From Rhizobium lentis (GTDB lineage: Bacteria > Pseudomonadota > Alphaproteobacteria > Rhizobiales > Rhizobiaceae), in assembly GCF_017352135.1 (NCBI RefSeq), contig NZ_CP071454.1:1397501-1461500 (forward strand): a DNA stretch of 64,000 nt. Reading direction: 5' to 3'. The notes under the pieces are model-generated. The model was given only the letters and a program-made list of their open reading frames with translations, did no database searches and was not told the origin of the DNA. How positions within the stretch are numbered: position 1 is the first letter of the stretch; each line of letters opens with the position of its first letter. The translations under genes were made by a program, and so were the position numbers. Positions 49,988-59,146 of the stretch are shown here, one piece after another.

Positions 49988-50632
49988 CTACGGCAGGAAG
50001 GAAAGCCTGACCTCCGGCATCTTACCGCCGGCATGCTGGACGCGGGCCGAGAAGCCGCGACTTTGGCCGGCATAGATAACGTCGGCGGGCGAATCGATGA
50101 CGATGCTTGCCGTCAGCCGCTCATCGGTCACGAGATCGGCGCGGATCGGATGCACCGTCTGCGTGGTGCCGCTTTCGTTTTCGATGATGCCGTTAATAAC
50201 CAGCACACGCATGCCGTTCGCATCGCGCGGCGTCACCGTCACATGGGTGAAATGCAGCGGCGCTCCGGAAGAAGCTCCCTCGGCGGAAAGGCCGGAAAAG
50301 CCGCCTGTGAGACCGAAGACGAGCACGGCAAGCGCCAGCACCAGTATTGCGAAGCTTTGCAGCGACGCACGCTGCAGCCAGGATTCCGCCGTCCGCAGCG
50401 CGGAAGCAACCGTCGCCGACAGGAGCGACGGCTGTGCGGCGCCCATGCGCCTGCGGTTGTCGTTATGGATCCTGGCGCTGAATTCCTTTGGCCGGGCCTT
50501 GCCCACCGTCACGAATTCGGCGTCGGAAATATCGGCAGGACGTGCCGTGCGGTACTGTCGGCGGGCAGGCTCCGGCGGCAGGAAATCATAGGTCTGACCC
50601 GGCGTCCGACGGCTGAAGGAGGATGCTTCCAT
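49988..50632 (-). CDS. membrane protein with C-terminal extracytoplasmic domain (DUF3426-like)
   Basis: 214 residues. A basic and Pro-rich cytoplasmic half is followed by one helix (SFAILVLALAVLVFGLTGGF, about 93-112), and an extracytoplasmic beta-rich domain with HFTHVTVTPRDANGMRVLVINGIIENESGTTQTVHPIRADLVTDERLTASIVIDSPADVIYAGQS. The domain resembles DUF3426/FxLYD types. The gene is divergent from ftsE, which suggests envelope or division relevance but does not prove it. Confidence 0.72.
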   Translation of the reverse strand: MEASSFSRRTPGQTYDFLPPEPARRQYRTARPADISDAEFVTVGKARPKEFSARIHNDNRRRMGAAQPSLLSATVASALRTAESWLQRASLQSFAILVLALAVLVFGLTGGFSGLSAEGASSGAPLHFTHVTVTPRDANGMRVLVINGIIENESGTTQTVHPIRADLVTDERLTASIVIDSPADVIYAGQSRGFSARVQHAGGKMPEVRLSFLP

Positions 50633-50718
50633 GGTGGCTGCCTCGCAGATGTCCACATGGTTTCGATGCTGCAAGAAATCTTGGCATTGAAACGAATCCT
50701 CCTCAGTCGTAAATTTTA

Positions 50719-50726
50719 ATGGTTAA
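50719..50726. promoter_or_regulatory. possible CtrA box between the DUF3426-like gene and ftsE
   Basis: TTAACCAT (minus strand) lies between the two divergent starts, followed 55 bases later by GTTAAC at 50781 and again at 50794. Close to the CtrA recognition sequence of alphaproteobacteria; the match is short. Confidence 0.35.
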
Positions 50727-50838
50727 TGCTTCGCAAAGATTGCCATCAAACGGGCGTCTTTCCGGCAAAATTTACCGGCTGTTAACGGTGTTGGTTAACA
50801 AGTCGCGCGGTGAAACCAAGAACAGACTGAGCTGCCCG

Positions 50839-51498
50839 TTGATCCACTTCGAGAATGTCGGTTTGCGCTACGGCATGGGCCCGGAAATCCTCCGGGACCT
50901 GACCTTCGACATTCCGAAGAAATCCTTTCAATTCCTGACGGGCCCATCCGGCGCCGGCAAAACCTCGCTGCTGCGGCTGCTGTTCATGTCACTGCAGCCG
51001 ACGCGGGGCCTGATCCGCATGTTCGGGCGCGACATCTCCGAAATTCCCAGGCCCGAACTGCCGCTGTTGCGCCGGCGCGTCGGCATCGTCTTTCAGGATT
51101 TTCGCCTGCTCGACCATCTCACCACCTATGAGAATGTCGCCTTGCCGCTCCGGGTGCGCGGCAAGGAGGAAAGCTCCTACAAAACCGACGTTTTGGAACT
51201 CTTGAAATGGGTCGGGCTCGGCGAACGCATCAATGTGCTGCCGCCGGTGCTCTCGGGCGGCGAGAAGCAGCGCGCCGCCATCGCCCGCGCGCTGATGGAC
51301 CGGCCGGAAGTCCTTCTGGCTGACGAACCCACGGGCAATGTCGACCCGCCGATGGCCAGGCGGCTGCTCAATCTATTCCTCGAACTCAATCGACTTGGGA
51401 CGGCGGTCGTGATCGCCACTCATGACCTGGCGCTGATGGAGCAGGTGGAAGCCCGGCGCATGATCCTCTCGGGGGGGCACCTCGATATCTATGACTGA
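50839..51498 (+). CDS. ftsE: cell division ATP-binding protein FtsE
   Basis: 219-residue ABC ATPase that with FtsX controls septal peptidoglycan hydrolases. Walker A GPSGAGKTSLLRLLF near 33, the Q-loop in VFQDFRLLDHL, signature VLSGGEKQRAAIARAL near 137 and Walker B VLLADEPTGNVDPP near 158, then TAVVIATHDLAL. The start is TTG at 50839, chosen because the family begins directly with IHFENVGLRYG; no strong ribosome site is present, and longer in-frame starts give sequence unlike FtsE. It overlaps ftsX by 8 bases. Confidence 0.95.
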   Translation: MIHFENVGLRYGMGPEILRDLTFDIPKKSFQFLTGPSGAGKTSLLRLLFMSLQPTRGLIRMFGRDISEIPRPELPLLRRRVGIVFQDFRLLDHLTTYENVALPLRVRGKEESSYKTDVLELLKWVGLGERINVLPPVLSGGEKQRAAIARALMDRPEVLLADEPTGNVDPPMARRLLNLFLELNRLGTAVVIATHDLALMEQVEARRMILSGGHLDIYD

Positions 51499-52510
51499 GC
51501 CCCCGTCCAGCAACCTAGAGAAGGCGCCGGCCCAGGCTGCCGCCCAGCCGAAGCGGCCGGAAATGCGCGTGCGCCCGACCGCGCCGATCCTGCCGCCCTC
51601 CAACATCCAGGGCAACGCCCTGATGGTGGTCATATCGATCATGGCCTTTCTCGCCTGCCTGACGCTCGGCGGCGTCAGCATGGTGCGTTCGACGGCGGCA
51701 AGTTGGGAGAGCCAGATCTCCCGCGAGATCACCATCCAGATCAAGCCGGACGACAATCTCGACATGGAAAAGGCGCTGACGCAGGCGCGCGACCTGGCGC
51801 TGACCTTCGTCGGCACCAAAAGCGGCCAGATCGTCGACGAGGCGGCAACTGCCCGCCTGCTCGAACCCTGGCTCGGCCCCGGTCTCGACCTCAAGGATCT
51901 GCCCGTTCCCCGCCTCGTCGTCATCACCATCGACGAGAGCAATCCGCCGGATTTCGATGCGATGCGGGGGCTCCTCAAGGACAGCATCCCGCAGGCGAGC
52001 CTCGACGACCACCGCACCTGGGTTGATCGCCTGGTCTCCATGGCGCACACGACCGTGCTGATCGGCACAGGAGTCCTGCTGCTGGTCTTCTCGGCAATGG
52101 TGCTGACCGTCGTCTTCGCCACGCGCGGCGCGCTGTCGGGCAATCGCCACATCGTCGAAGTGCTGCATTTCGTCGGCGCCGAGAGTTCCTTCGTTGCCAC
52201 CGAATTTCAGAAGCATTTCCTGAAGATCAGCCTCAAAGGCTCGGCGATCGGCAGCGCGCTTGCCGCTCTTTTCTTCGCCACCGCCGGCTTCTGGCAGAGC
52301 CGCACGCTCGCGACGCCGGAAACGGATCAGGCGACCGCGTTGTTTGGCACCTTTTCGGTCGGCGTGCTCGGTTATGCCGGCATCTTCGCGACGATGATCG
52401 TCATCGCGCTCCTGACGACCGTCACGGCACGCCTCACCGTCATGCGCACGATCTATGAAATCGACACATTGCGTTCGGACCCGACGCGCACCGACGGCAT
52501 CGCCAGTTGA
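51491..52510 (+). CDS. ftsX: cell division protein FtsX (permease-like)
   Basis: 339 residues with four helices: one near 40-60 (LMVVISIMAFLACLTLGGVSMV), a periplasmic loop of about 120 residues that would bind activator proteins, then three helices in the second half (TVLIGTGVLLLVFSAMVLTVVFA, SAIGSALAALFFATAGFW and GVLGYAGIFATMIVIALLTTVTARL). This is the FtsX/permease layout. The gene starts 8 bases inside ftsE, so the two are translationally coupled. Its cytoplasmic N-terminus is Pro/Ala-rich. Confidence 0.94.
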   Translation: MTEPPSSNLEKAPAQAAAQPKRPEMRVRPTAPILPPSNIQGNALMVVISIMAFLACLTLGGVSMVRSTAASWESQISREITIQIKPDDNLDMEKALTQARDLALTFVGTKSGQIVDEAATARLLEPWLGPGLDLKDLPVPRLVVITIDESNPPDFDAMRGLLKDSIPQASLDDHRTWVDRLVSMAHTTVLIGTGVLLLVFSAMVLTVVFATRGALSGNRHIVEVLHFVGAESSFVATEFQKHFLKISLKGSAIGSALAALFFATAGFWQSRTLATPETDQATALFGTFSVGVLGYAGIFATMIVIALLTTVTARLTVMRTIYEIDTLRSDPTRTDGIAS

Positions 52511-52577
52511 TCGTGGTCATGCCATTTTGTGATGAAAGCGTCTGTTCCGCGCCGCAATCAGCGTATAATCACGATTC

Positions 52578-53294
52578 ATGACCATGGGCCATACGACACG
52601 CAACCCGATTCGCCAGGACCCGGAGCTTGATCGTCCGGCGGGCCTGCCGCCGCGGCGCGGCCCGATCCGCCGTCTGCTGCGTTGGTGCGGCTTTGGGTGC
52701 GTTCTGGCGGTCGCCCTGTTATTCGGCGGCTTCCTCCGATTTGCCGATTCCGTCACAACTCTGAAGCCCCCCGTCGAACCGAAGGCGGATGCGATCGTCG
52801 TGCTGACAGGCGGCTACCAGCGCATCGATCAGGCCGTGGAACTGCTGCAGAAGGGCGCCGGCAAACGGCTGCTGATCTCGGGCGTCCACCCGACAACGAC
52901 GACGGCGCAGATTCGCAAGATGACGCAAAGCCCGGCCGATCTTTTCTCCTGCTGCGTCGATATCGGCCATGACGCGATAGACACGATCGGCAACGCCGAG
53001 GAGACCTCTAACTGGATCCACGCCAAGGGATACAGAAGCGTCCTCGTTGTCACCAACAATTATCATATGCCGCGGACCCTCGCAGAACTCTCCTATGTCG
53101 ATCCGGACATCGAGTTCATCCCCTATCCGGTGGTCAATTCGGATTTGAAGACCCGCAACTGGTTCACCGACCCCAACGCGATGCGGGTCATGCTCGCCGA
53201 ATATGCAAAGGTGCTATTAACCGGCGCCCGCAACGTCACCGGCTTCGGCCGCCATACCGGGCTGCGCTCGGCAAATGTCTCGGCCGCAGACTGA
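52578..53294 (+). CDS. YdcF/ElyC-like DUF218 membrane protein
   Basis: 238 residues. After a Pro/Arg-rich cytoplasmic leader a single helix (FGCVLAVALLFGGFLRFADSV, about 39-59) anchors a periplasmic DUF218 domain: ADAIVVLTGGYQRIDQAVELLQKGAGKRLLISGVHPTTT near 72-110, NTIGNAEETSNWIHAKGYRSVLVVTNNYHMPRTL near 140-170. Relatives (SanA, ElyC) affect envelope permeability and peptidoglycan or ECA precursors. TATAAT at 52564-52569 ends 8 bases before the ATG, so the transcript may be leaderless. Confidence 0.88.
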   Translation: MTMGHTTRNPIRQDPELDRPAGLPPRRGPIRRLLRWCGFGCVLAVALLFGGFLRFADSVTTLKPPVEPKADAIVVLTGGYQRIDQAVELLQKGAGKRLLISGVHPTTTTAQIRKMTQSPADLFSCCVDIGHDAIDTIGNAEETSNWIHAKGYRSVLVVTNNYHMPRTLAELSYVDPDIEFIPYPVVNSDLKTRNWFTDPNAMRVMLAEYAKVLLTGARNVTGFGRHTGLRSANVSAAD

Positions 53295-53359
53295 CGCTTT
53301 TGCATTGACGCATCATCAAACGCTTTTTATGACGGGCAATATCGTGTAGGCCGGGTCGC

Positions 53360-54181
53360 GTGAGCATGCCTCGGGAAAATTTCATGATCGCCCTGCGTTC
53401 CGTCATCTTCAACACGATCTTCTATGCCAACCTCATCATCCGGATGATCGTGCTCTCGCCATATTATTTTGTGGTGCCGCGCCTGACCGCCTATGAAATC
53501 CCGAAGAACTGGGCCCGCTCCAACCACTGGCTCATGCGCGTGATCATCGGCACGACTTTTGAGATCGAGGGGTTGGAAAACCTGCCGGACGGCAGTTACA
53601 TCCTGGCGCCGAAACATCAATCCTTCTGGGACACCTATGCGCTGCTGCCCAGGCTCAAGGACCCGGTCTACATCCTGAAGCGCGAGCTGATGTGGATCCC
53701 GCTCTTTGGTTGGTACGCGAAGAAGCAGCGCATGATCCCGGTCGATCGCGGCGCCCGCGGCAAGGTGATGGTGGAAGTGCTGAAACGCACCAGGGAGGAG
53801 CTGTCGACCGGCCGCCAGCTCATCATCTATCCCGAGGGCACGCGCCGTCCGCCGGGCGCGGAACCGCTCTATAAATACGGCATCGCCCGCATGTACCGCG
53901 ACCTTGGCATTCCCGTCGTGCCCGTTGCCATGCATCCCGGCCTCTTCTGGCCGCGGCGCAGCATCCGTCGCTATCCCGGCCACTTCAAAGTCAGGATCCT
54001 GCCGCCGATCATGCCCGGAATGGACCCCGATGCCTTCTTCGCCCATCTGATCGAGGTAACTGAACGGGCAAGCGACGAGCTGCTCCTCGACACCGTCGAG
54101 CGCAATCCGCATCTGCCCTTGCCGCCGACGACGGTCGCCAGGCTGGCCGAGCTTCGTAAAGTCAAGGCGGCGACGGCCTGA
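53360..54181 (+). CDS. plsC: 1-acyl-sn-glycerol-3-phosphate acyltransferase
   Basis: 273-residue membrane enzyme that makes phosphatidic acid from lysophosphatidic acid, a committed step in phospholipid synthesis. The acyltransferase motifs are clear: APKHQSFWDTYALL (HX4D) near 90, PVDRGARGKVMVEV near 128, and IIYPEGTRRPPGAEPLYKYGIARMYRDLGIPVVPVAMH near 155-195. An N-terminal helix precedes them. The start is uncertain between GTG 53360, ATG 53366 and ATG 53384. Confidence 0.93.
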   Translation: MSMPRENFMIALRSVIFNTIFYANLIIRMIVLSPYYFVVPRLTAYEIPKNWARSNHWLMRVIIGTTFEIEGLENLPDGSYILAPKHQSFWDTYALLPRLKDPVYILKRELMWIPLFGWYAKKQRMIPVDRGARGKVMVEVLKRTREELSTGRQLIIYPEGTRRPPGAEPLYKYGIARMYRDLGIPVVPVAMHPGLFWPRRSIRRYPGHFKVRILPPIMPGMDPDAFFAHLIEVTERASDELLLDTVERNPHLPLPPTTVARLAELRKVKAATA

Positions 54182-54712
54182 TCAGCCAGCCCGCAGCCGC
54201 TCCACCTCGTGGACGACCTGCTCCAACCACGGGTCGCGAATGCCCATCTGTCTGAGATGCGCAAGCGTATTGAAGACATAGGCATCGTTCGGGCCGGACT
54301 GACCCCTGGCCTCGTGCACCACCCGCGCGGCCGCGAGCGCATCGAGTGTACCGGCATATTGCTCGTGGTCGCGATCAGCGACGTAGGTCACCGCCTCCAC
54401 TCGGCCGCCACCGGCAAACTGCAGCCGAACCCGGCGCTCCAGATAGACGTTGGTGACGAGCTCGCGGGCGCGCAGATAATCGATCACCTCGTCCCATTTG
54501 TTCGGCGAAATACGGAACGCCATCCCGCGGCAGGCTCCGCCCCTGTCGAGGCCGAGAACGAGGCCGGGATTGTCGCGCGTGCCGCGATGGACGAAGGAGC
54601 GCACGCACAGCGAACGCCTGTAACCACGCACCAGAGCCTCTGCCCGCTCCAGGAACTCGAAGCCCGGATTCCACATCAGCGAACCGTAGCCAAACACCCA
54701 AAATTCGTCCAT
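54182..54712 (-). CDS. chaC: gamma-glutamylcyclotransferase (ChaC family)
   Basis: 176 residues. The signature FWVFGYGSLMWNPGFEFLE is at the start, followed by a region with SLCVRSFVHRGTRDNPGLVLGLDRGGACRGMAFRI and the later TYVADRDHEQYAGTLDA. ChaC enzymes break down glutathione to 5-oxoproline and Cys-Gly in the cytoplasm. The upstream frame is open but the family begins at MDEFWVFGYGS. It converges with plsC, its stop codon lying directly after the plsC stop. Confidence 0.92.
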   Translation of the reverse strand: MDEFWVFGYGSLMWNPGFEFLERAEALVRGYRRSLCVRSFVHRGTRDNPGLVLGLDRGGACRGMAFRISPNKWDEVIDYLRARELVTNVYLERRVRLQFAGGGRVEAVTYVADRDHEQYAGTLDALAAARVVHEARGQSGPNDAYVFNTLAHLRQMGIRDPWLEQVVHEVERLRAG

Positions 54713-54761
54713 ATCGCACGCCAGACCGGAATCACTTTGCGATTCACCATTGGAGAACATC

Positions 54762-55778
54762 ATGGCAGCGTCAAGCCGATCCGGCAGCAGCCAAACCGGC
54801 AGCGGCAAGAAATTCTGGTTGCTGGGCGGAGGCGTCCTCCTGGTAATCGCGCTTTATACCGCCGCCTGGTTCTATGCCGCGTCGGCGTTGAAGACGACGG
54901 TGCTGAAAGCAATCGCACCAGGCAATCAGGCAGGCGTCAGGGGCGAATGCGCCGATATCGAATTCCGCGGCTATCCCTTCCGCATCGGCCTGTTCTGCTC
55001 CAAGATCGATGTCGACGACAACGTCAACGGCGTCTCGGCCACCTTCGGCGCGCTGCGCTCGGCGGCACAGGTCTATGCGCCGGGCCATATCATGTGGGAG
55101 CTCGATTCGCCGGCGGAAATCCGCACCGGCAACGGCTTCTCGATCTCGGCCCAATGGGCGAACCTGCAATCGAGCCTCGCAACCCGGTTGAAGGGCATCG
55201 ACCGCAGTTCAACGGTCATCGAGGGCCTGAAGGCGACGGCAGTCTCCTCCCTCACCGGCCAGACTATCAGCTTCGATGCCGCCCACACCGAAATTCATCT
55301 CCGACAGAATGGAACCGATCTCGACGGCGCGATTTCCGTGCAGGATGCAAACACGGCGATCAAGGACTGGCCGCAGATATTCCCCAAACTTTCCGCCAGC
55401 ATCGATTTGACCGTCGCCGGCAAGGCTGGCCTGATCGATGGCAGCGACCCGAACGGCCTCAATGGTTCTGCCGGCGAACTGCGCCGCATCGTTGCCGATA
55501 TCGGCGACGGCAAGGTGATGACGCTCACGGGACCTTTTTCGTTCGACGAGCAGGGCTTTCTCTCCGGGAAATTCAAGCTGGAAATCGAACGGCTCGGCCC
55601 CTGGGGCGACAGCCTGAAGCAGGCCTTCCCCGATATTGCCTCGACCGTCAACACGGCGACGAAGATGCTGAAGGCGCTGGCCGGCGGCAGCGACAAGGTC
55701 TCCGTCGATCTCATCGTCGACCACGGTGATGCCACCGTCAGCGGCTTTATTCCGCTCGGTAAGATTCCGCCGATCTAA
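54762..55778 (+). CDS. DUF2125 domain-containing membrane protein
   Basis: 338 residues of a family restricted to alphaproteobacteria. One N-terminal helix (FWLLGGGVLLVIALYTAAWFYAA, about 18-40) anchors a long extracytoplasmic beta-rich part (about 45-330), including FRGYPFRIGLFCSKIDVDDNVNGVSATFGALRSAAQVYAPGHIMWEL. AsmA-like or lipid-transport-related roles have been supposed for similar folds; function is unknown. GGAG lies 6 bases before the ATG. Converges with the GNAT gene with a 4-base overlap. Confidence 0.87.
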   Translation: MAASSRSGSSQTGSGKKFWLLGGGVLLVIALYTAAWFYAASALKTTVLKAIAPGNQAGVRGECADIEFRGYPFRIGLFCSKIDVDDNVNGVSATFGALRSAAQVYAPGHIMWELDSPAEIRTGNGFSISAQWANLQSSLATRLKGIDRSSTVIEGLKATAVSSLTGQTISFDAAHTEIHLRQNGTDLDGAISVQDANTAIKDWPQIFPKLSASIDLTVAGKAGLIDGSDPNGLNGSAGELRRIVADIGDGKVMTLTGPFSFDEQGFLSGKFKLEIERLGPWGDSLKQAFPDIASTVNTATKMLKALAGGSDKVSVDLIVDHGDATVSGFIPLGKIPPI

Positions 55779-56194
55779 CCAATCCGCTTGATGAAAAACA
55801 CTTCCGGCACCGATTGCAGACCGGGCAGCTCGACCGCGCCGGTTTCGGTAAACCCATTGCGGCGGTGCCAGTCCTGAGGACGGCTCTCATCGCATTCGCT
55901 CGACGTCATCAGCAGTCGGGCGCCCTCGCCGCGCATGGCTGCCTCCCAGGCGAAAAACAGCGCGGTGCCGACGCCAGAACGGCGATAGCCGGGCAGAACG
56001 CGGATCATTTCCATATAGGGAACCCTGCCCCAGAAGCGGGAGAAACGCAGGAAGCCGACAATTTCGCCGCCCTCTTTGGCAATCAGATATTCGCCGAGCG
56101 CCACGCATCGCGATACCCACGCCTTGCCGGCGCTGGCATCCTCGCGAGCCAGCCAGTCGATATCCGCCTGACTTGCGCTCGCCACCTCCACCAT
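55775..56194 (-). CDS. GNAT family N-acetyltransferase
   Basis: 139 residues forming a single GNAT domain. The acetyl-CoA site is MEMIRVLPGYRRSGVGTALFFAWEAAMRGEGARLLMTSSE near 65-105, with the RRSGVGTAL loop, and the ending NGFTETGAVELPGLQSVPEVFFIKRI matches small GNATs. Acceptor unknown. It follows tyrC on the same strand after 9 bases and is probably cotranscribed with hisC-tyrC. Confidence 0.87.
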   Translation of the reverse strand: MVEVASASQADIDWLAREDASAGKAWVSRCVALGEYLIAKEGGEIVGFLRFSRFWGRVPYMEMIRVLPGYRRSGVGTALFFAWEAAMRGEGARLLMTSSECDESRPQDWHRRNGFTETGAVELPGLQSVPEVFFIKRIG

Positions 56195-56203
56195 CGCGGG
56201 CCG

Positions 56204-57130
56204 CTACTTCTTATCCAACGCGTGGGGGCGGCCGAAGTCGGGTGCGTCGACATCCTGGCCGGCCTGGACGATAGAGCGACGAATGGCGCGCGTGCGGGTG
56301 AAGAGTTCGAAAATCTTGTCCCCCTCGCCCCAGCGGATGGCGCGCTGCAGATAGGCGAGATCCTCCGAGAAGCGCGCCAGCATTTCCAGGATCGCATCGC
56401 GATTGTGCAGGCAGACGTCGCGCCACATCGTTGGATCGGAGGCGGCGAGACGGGTGAAATCGCGAAAGCCGGAGGCCGAATATTTGATGACTTCAGACTC
56501 CGTCACCGTCTCCAGATCGTCGGCGGTGCCGACGATATTGTAGGCGATGATATGCGGCAGGTGCGAGACGATCGCGAGCACCTTGTCGTGGTGCTCCGCA
56601 TCCATCTCGTCAACCTTCGAGCCCAGCGCCTCCCAAAAGCCGCGCAGCCGTTTCAGCGCCGTCTCGTCGGTGCCGGCAATCGGCGTGAAGATGCACCAGC
56701 GGCCTTCGAAAAGGCCGGGGAAACCGGCATCCGGGCCCGATTTCTCGGTGCCGGCCAACGGATGGCCGGGAATGAAATGCACATTGTCAGGCATATGCGG
56801 CTGCATCTGCGCGATGACCGACGCTTTGGTGGAGCCGACATCGGTGACAACAGCCCCGGGCTTCAGGCTTCCCGCAATTTCCTTCGCCACGCTTTCCGAA
56901 GCGCCGACCGGCACCGAGACGATCACCAGATCGGCATCCCGGACGGCCTCCGGTGAAGACGTCGTGTAACGATCGCCGAGGCCGAGCTCTTCGGCGCGCC
57001 TCAGCGTATCGGCACTGCGCGTCGCGACGACGATCTCTTTGGCAAGCCCGAGCCGCCTGATGTCGTGGGCGAGCGAAGAGCCGATCAGGCCGATGCCGAT
57101 CAGCGCGATGCGATCGAACAGCACGCTCAT
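56204..57130 (-). CDS. tyrC: prephenate/arogenate dehydrogenase family protein (TyrA-type)
   Basis: 308-residue NAD(P)-dependent enzyme of tyrosine synthesis. The Rossmann motif [23 protein letters not shown] lies at the N-terminus, followed by [13 protein letters not shown] near 95 and [33 protein letters not shown] near 115-150, with the catalytic-region histidine and substrate loop. Without a chorismate mutase domain it is the monofunctional TyrC type. Its start overlaps the hisC stop by 4 bases, so the pathway steps are coupled. Confidence 0.93.
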   Translation of the reverse strand: MSVLFDRIALIGIGLIGSSLAHDIRRLGLAKEIVVATRSADTLRRAEELGLGDRYTTSSPEAVRDADLVIVSVPVGASESVAKEIAGSLKPGAVVTDVGSTKASVIAQMQPHMPDNVHFIPGHPLAGTEKSGPDAGFPGLFEGRWCIFTPIAGTDETALKRLRGFWEALGSKVDEMDAEHHDKVLAIVSHLPHIIAYNIVGTADDLETVTESEVIKYSASGFRDFTRLAASDPTMWRDVCLHNRDAILEMLARFSEDLAYLQRAIRWGEGDKIFELFTRTRAIRRSIVQAGQDVDAPDFGRPHALDKK

Positions 57131-58236
57131 GCCTGCCGTCCCATGAATTCACCGAGTGCGGCGATGACGCCGCGGTTGGCCTCCTCAGGACCGATGCTCA
57201 TGCGCAGTGCATTCGAAAAGCCGTAGCTGCGCACGGCGCGCAGGATGTACCCGCGGCTCGTCAGCAGCTCGTCGGCGTCGGCCGCGCGCTTGCCGTCGAT
57301 ATCAGGGAAATGGATGAGGACGAAATTGGCGACCGACGGCGTCACTTGCAGCCCGATCGCCTCGAGGGCCTCCGTCAGCGACTCCACCCACATCTGGTTG
57401 TAAGAGACGGCCTGCTGGACGAAGGCCTGGTCGCGAATCGCCGCGGCACCGGCGGCGATCGCCGCCGCATTCAGGTTGAACGGGGCGCGGACACGGTTCA
57501 CGGCGTCGACGATCTCCGCCGGCGCATACATCCAACCGACGCGGAGCGCCGCAAGACCGTAAGCCTTCGAAAAGGTGCGGGTCATCACCACGTTGGAATT
57601 GGAAGACACGATCTCGATGCCGGCTTCATAATCGTTGCGGCGCACATATTCGGCGTAAGCCGCATCGAGCACCAGCACGACATGTTTCGGCAGCCCGGCC
57701 TGCAGACGGCGGATTTCGCTCACGGGGACGTAGGTGCCTGTGGGATTACCGGGGTTGGCGATGAAGACGATCTTGGTTCTTCCGGTGACCGCGGCAAGGA
57801 TAGCGTCGACGTCGACCGTATAGTCTTTTTCCTTGACGACGACCGGCGTGGCGCCAGCGCCCTGAATTTGGATCTTGTAGACGAGGAAGCCGTGTTCGGT
57901 GATGATGCCCTCGTCGCCGGCGCCGAGATAGACATGGCAAAGCAGACCCAGCAGTTCGTCGGAACCGTTGCCGCAGAGGATGTTCGCCGGATTGAGGCCA
58001 TGCACGGCGGCGATCGCCTCGCGCAGTTCGATCGCCTGCCCATCGGGATAACGCCCGAGATTATCGGCAACCGCCTTGACGGCCTCTATAGCTTTCGGGC
58101 TGGCGCCGAGCGGCGTTTCGTTGGACGAAAGCTTGTAGACGCGGGCCACGCCCGGCGCATGTTCCTTGCCCGGCACATAGGATGCGATATCGAGAATACC
58201 GGGACGCGGAACGGGCTTGCTCATCTCAACGCTCAT
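57127..58236 (-). CDS. hisC: histidinol-phosphate / aromatic aminotransferase (HisC family)
   Basis: 369-residue PLP aminotransferase. [20 protein letters not shown] near the N-terminus, [37 protein letters not shown] near 160, and the PLP lysine in [19 protein letters not shown] near 225 identify the HisC branch. HisC converts imidazole-acetol phosphate to histidinol phosphate; members next to tyrC, as here, often also transaminate phenylpyruvate and hydroxyphenylpyruvate, so an aromatic role is likely. AAGG precedes the start at 58236. Confidence 0.93.
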   Translation of the reverse strand: MSVEMSKPVPRPGILDIASYVPGKEHAPGVARVYKLSSNETPLGASPKAIEAVKAVADNLGRYPDGQAIELREAIAAVHGLNPANILCGNGSDELLGLLCHVYLGAGDEGIITEHGFLVYKIQIQGAGATPVVVKEKDYTVDVDAILAAVTGRTKIVFIANPGNPTGTYVPVSEIRRLQAGLPKHVVLVLDAAYAEYVRRNDYEAGIEIVSSNSNVVMTRTFSKAYGLAALRVGWMYAPAEIVDAVNRVRAPFNLNAAAIAAGAAAIRDQAFVQQAVSYNQMWVESLTEALEAIGLQVTPSVANFVLIHFPDIDGKRAADADELLTSRGYILRAVRSYGFSNALRMSIGPEEANRGVIAALGEFMGRQA

Positions 58237-58316
58237 GGGTCGACCTTGGATTTTCCGGAAAATGACCAAGTGGCATTAAAGCGGAATGTGGTTCTTGTCG
58301 AGAGCCGGAAGCGGCG

Positions 58317-59057
58317 TCACCGGCTGCGTGTTGTCGGCACGCCATGCGGTGCGAGAACCGGCACGAAGACGCGGCGAGAGGCGCGCGCGGCGACCGGCAG
58401 ACCCTGATAGAGCCGCTTCTGCGCCTCGACGATGATGACGCCCGAGAAAGCCGGCCACAGCGTCCGGCCAATGCGCTCGAAGGCGCGGCGAAGGCGCAGG
58501 ATGGTCCTGAGTTTCGAGGGCGGAAAGAACAGCGCTTCGGCGGTCGCGCCCGGCGTGAAGTTCGTCTCGCGCAGCAGATGCGTCAGCTGACCGCGGGAAT
58601 AGGGCCGGCCCGAACCGAAAGGCGTATGCTCCATGCGGGCCCAGACGCCGCGTCGGTTGGGCACGACGATAACAAGCCGTCCACCCGGAGCCAGCACCCG
58701 CCAGAGCTCCTTCAGCGTCTCGCGCGGACTTTCGGCGAATTCGAGCGAATGCACCATCAGCACCCGGTCGATCGAGGAATCCGGCAGCGGCAGTTCCTCA
58801 TCGAAAATCAGCGTCGTCGACGACAGCGAGCCCATCGGCCAGTTCACCGCCCCCTGCCCGGCCGGCATGAAGGCGAAGGTGCGTTCGGTATCAGCCTGGA
58901 AGCGGTCGAGGAAGGGCACTGCATAACCGAGGCCAACCAGCCGCTCCTGCGGCAGGCGCACCCACAGCGAAGACAGTGCCATGGCGATCGACTGCTCGGC
59001 AAAACGCCCGAGGTCGGAGTGATAGAACTGACGTAGGTCGACGATATCGGCGTGCAT
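58317..59057 (-). CDS. class I SAM-dependent methyltransferase
   Basis: 246-residue methyltransferase, starting MHADIVDLRQFYHSDLGRFAEQSI. The SAM site is unusual at motif I (LVGLGYAVPFLDRF), while DRVLMVHSLEFAESPRETLKELWRVLAPGGRLVIVVPNRRGVWARMEHTPFG near 105-155 is clear. Similar proteins are found next to gloB in alphaproteobacteria. The substrate is unknown. The ATG at 59057 is chosen; the frame extends 75 bases further upstream. It is divergent from gloB. Confidence 0.83.
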   Translation of the reverse strand: MHADIVDLRQFYHSDLGRFAEQSIAMALSSLWVRLPQERLVGLGYAVPFLDRFQADTERTFAFMPAGQGAVNWPMGSLSSTTLIFDEELPLPDSSIDRVLMVHSLEFAESPRETLKELWRVLAPGGRLVIVVPNRRGVWARMEHTPFGSGRPYSRGQLTHLLRETNFTPGATAEALFFPPSKLRTILRLRRAFERIGRTLWPAFSGVIIVEAQKRLYQGLPVAARASRRVFVPVLAPHGVPTTRSR

Positions 59058-59146
59058 TGCGACAAATGTTATCAGCGGGCGGTTGGACTTCAAGGCCGGA
59101 ACCTCTACATTCCCGCAAGACTCGCAGGACAAGGGATTATTGAACG

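Noticed and set aside
50719..50838. Longer FtsE beginning at the ATG at 50719
   Set aside because: The added 40 residues are not found in FtsE proteins and there is no ribosome site before that ATG.
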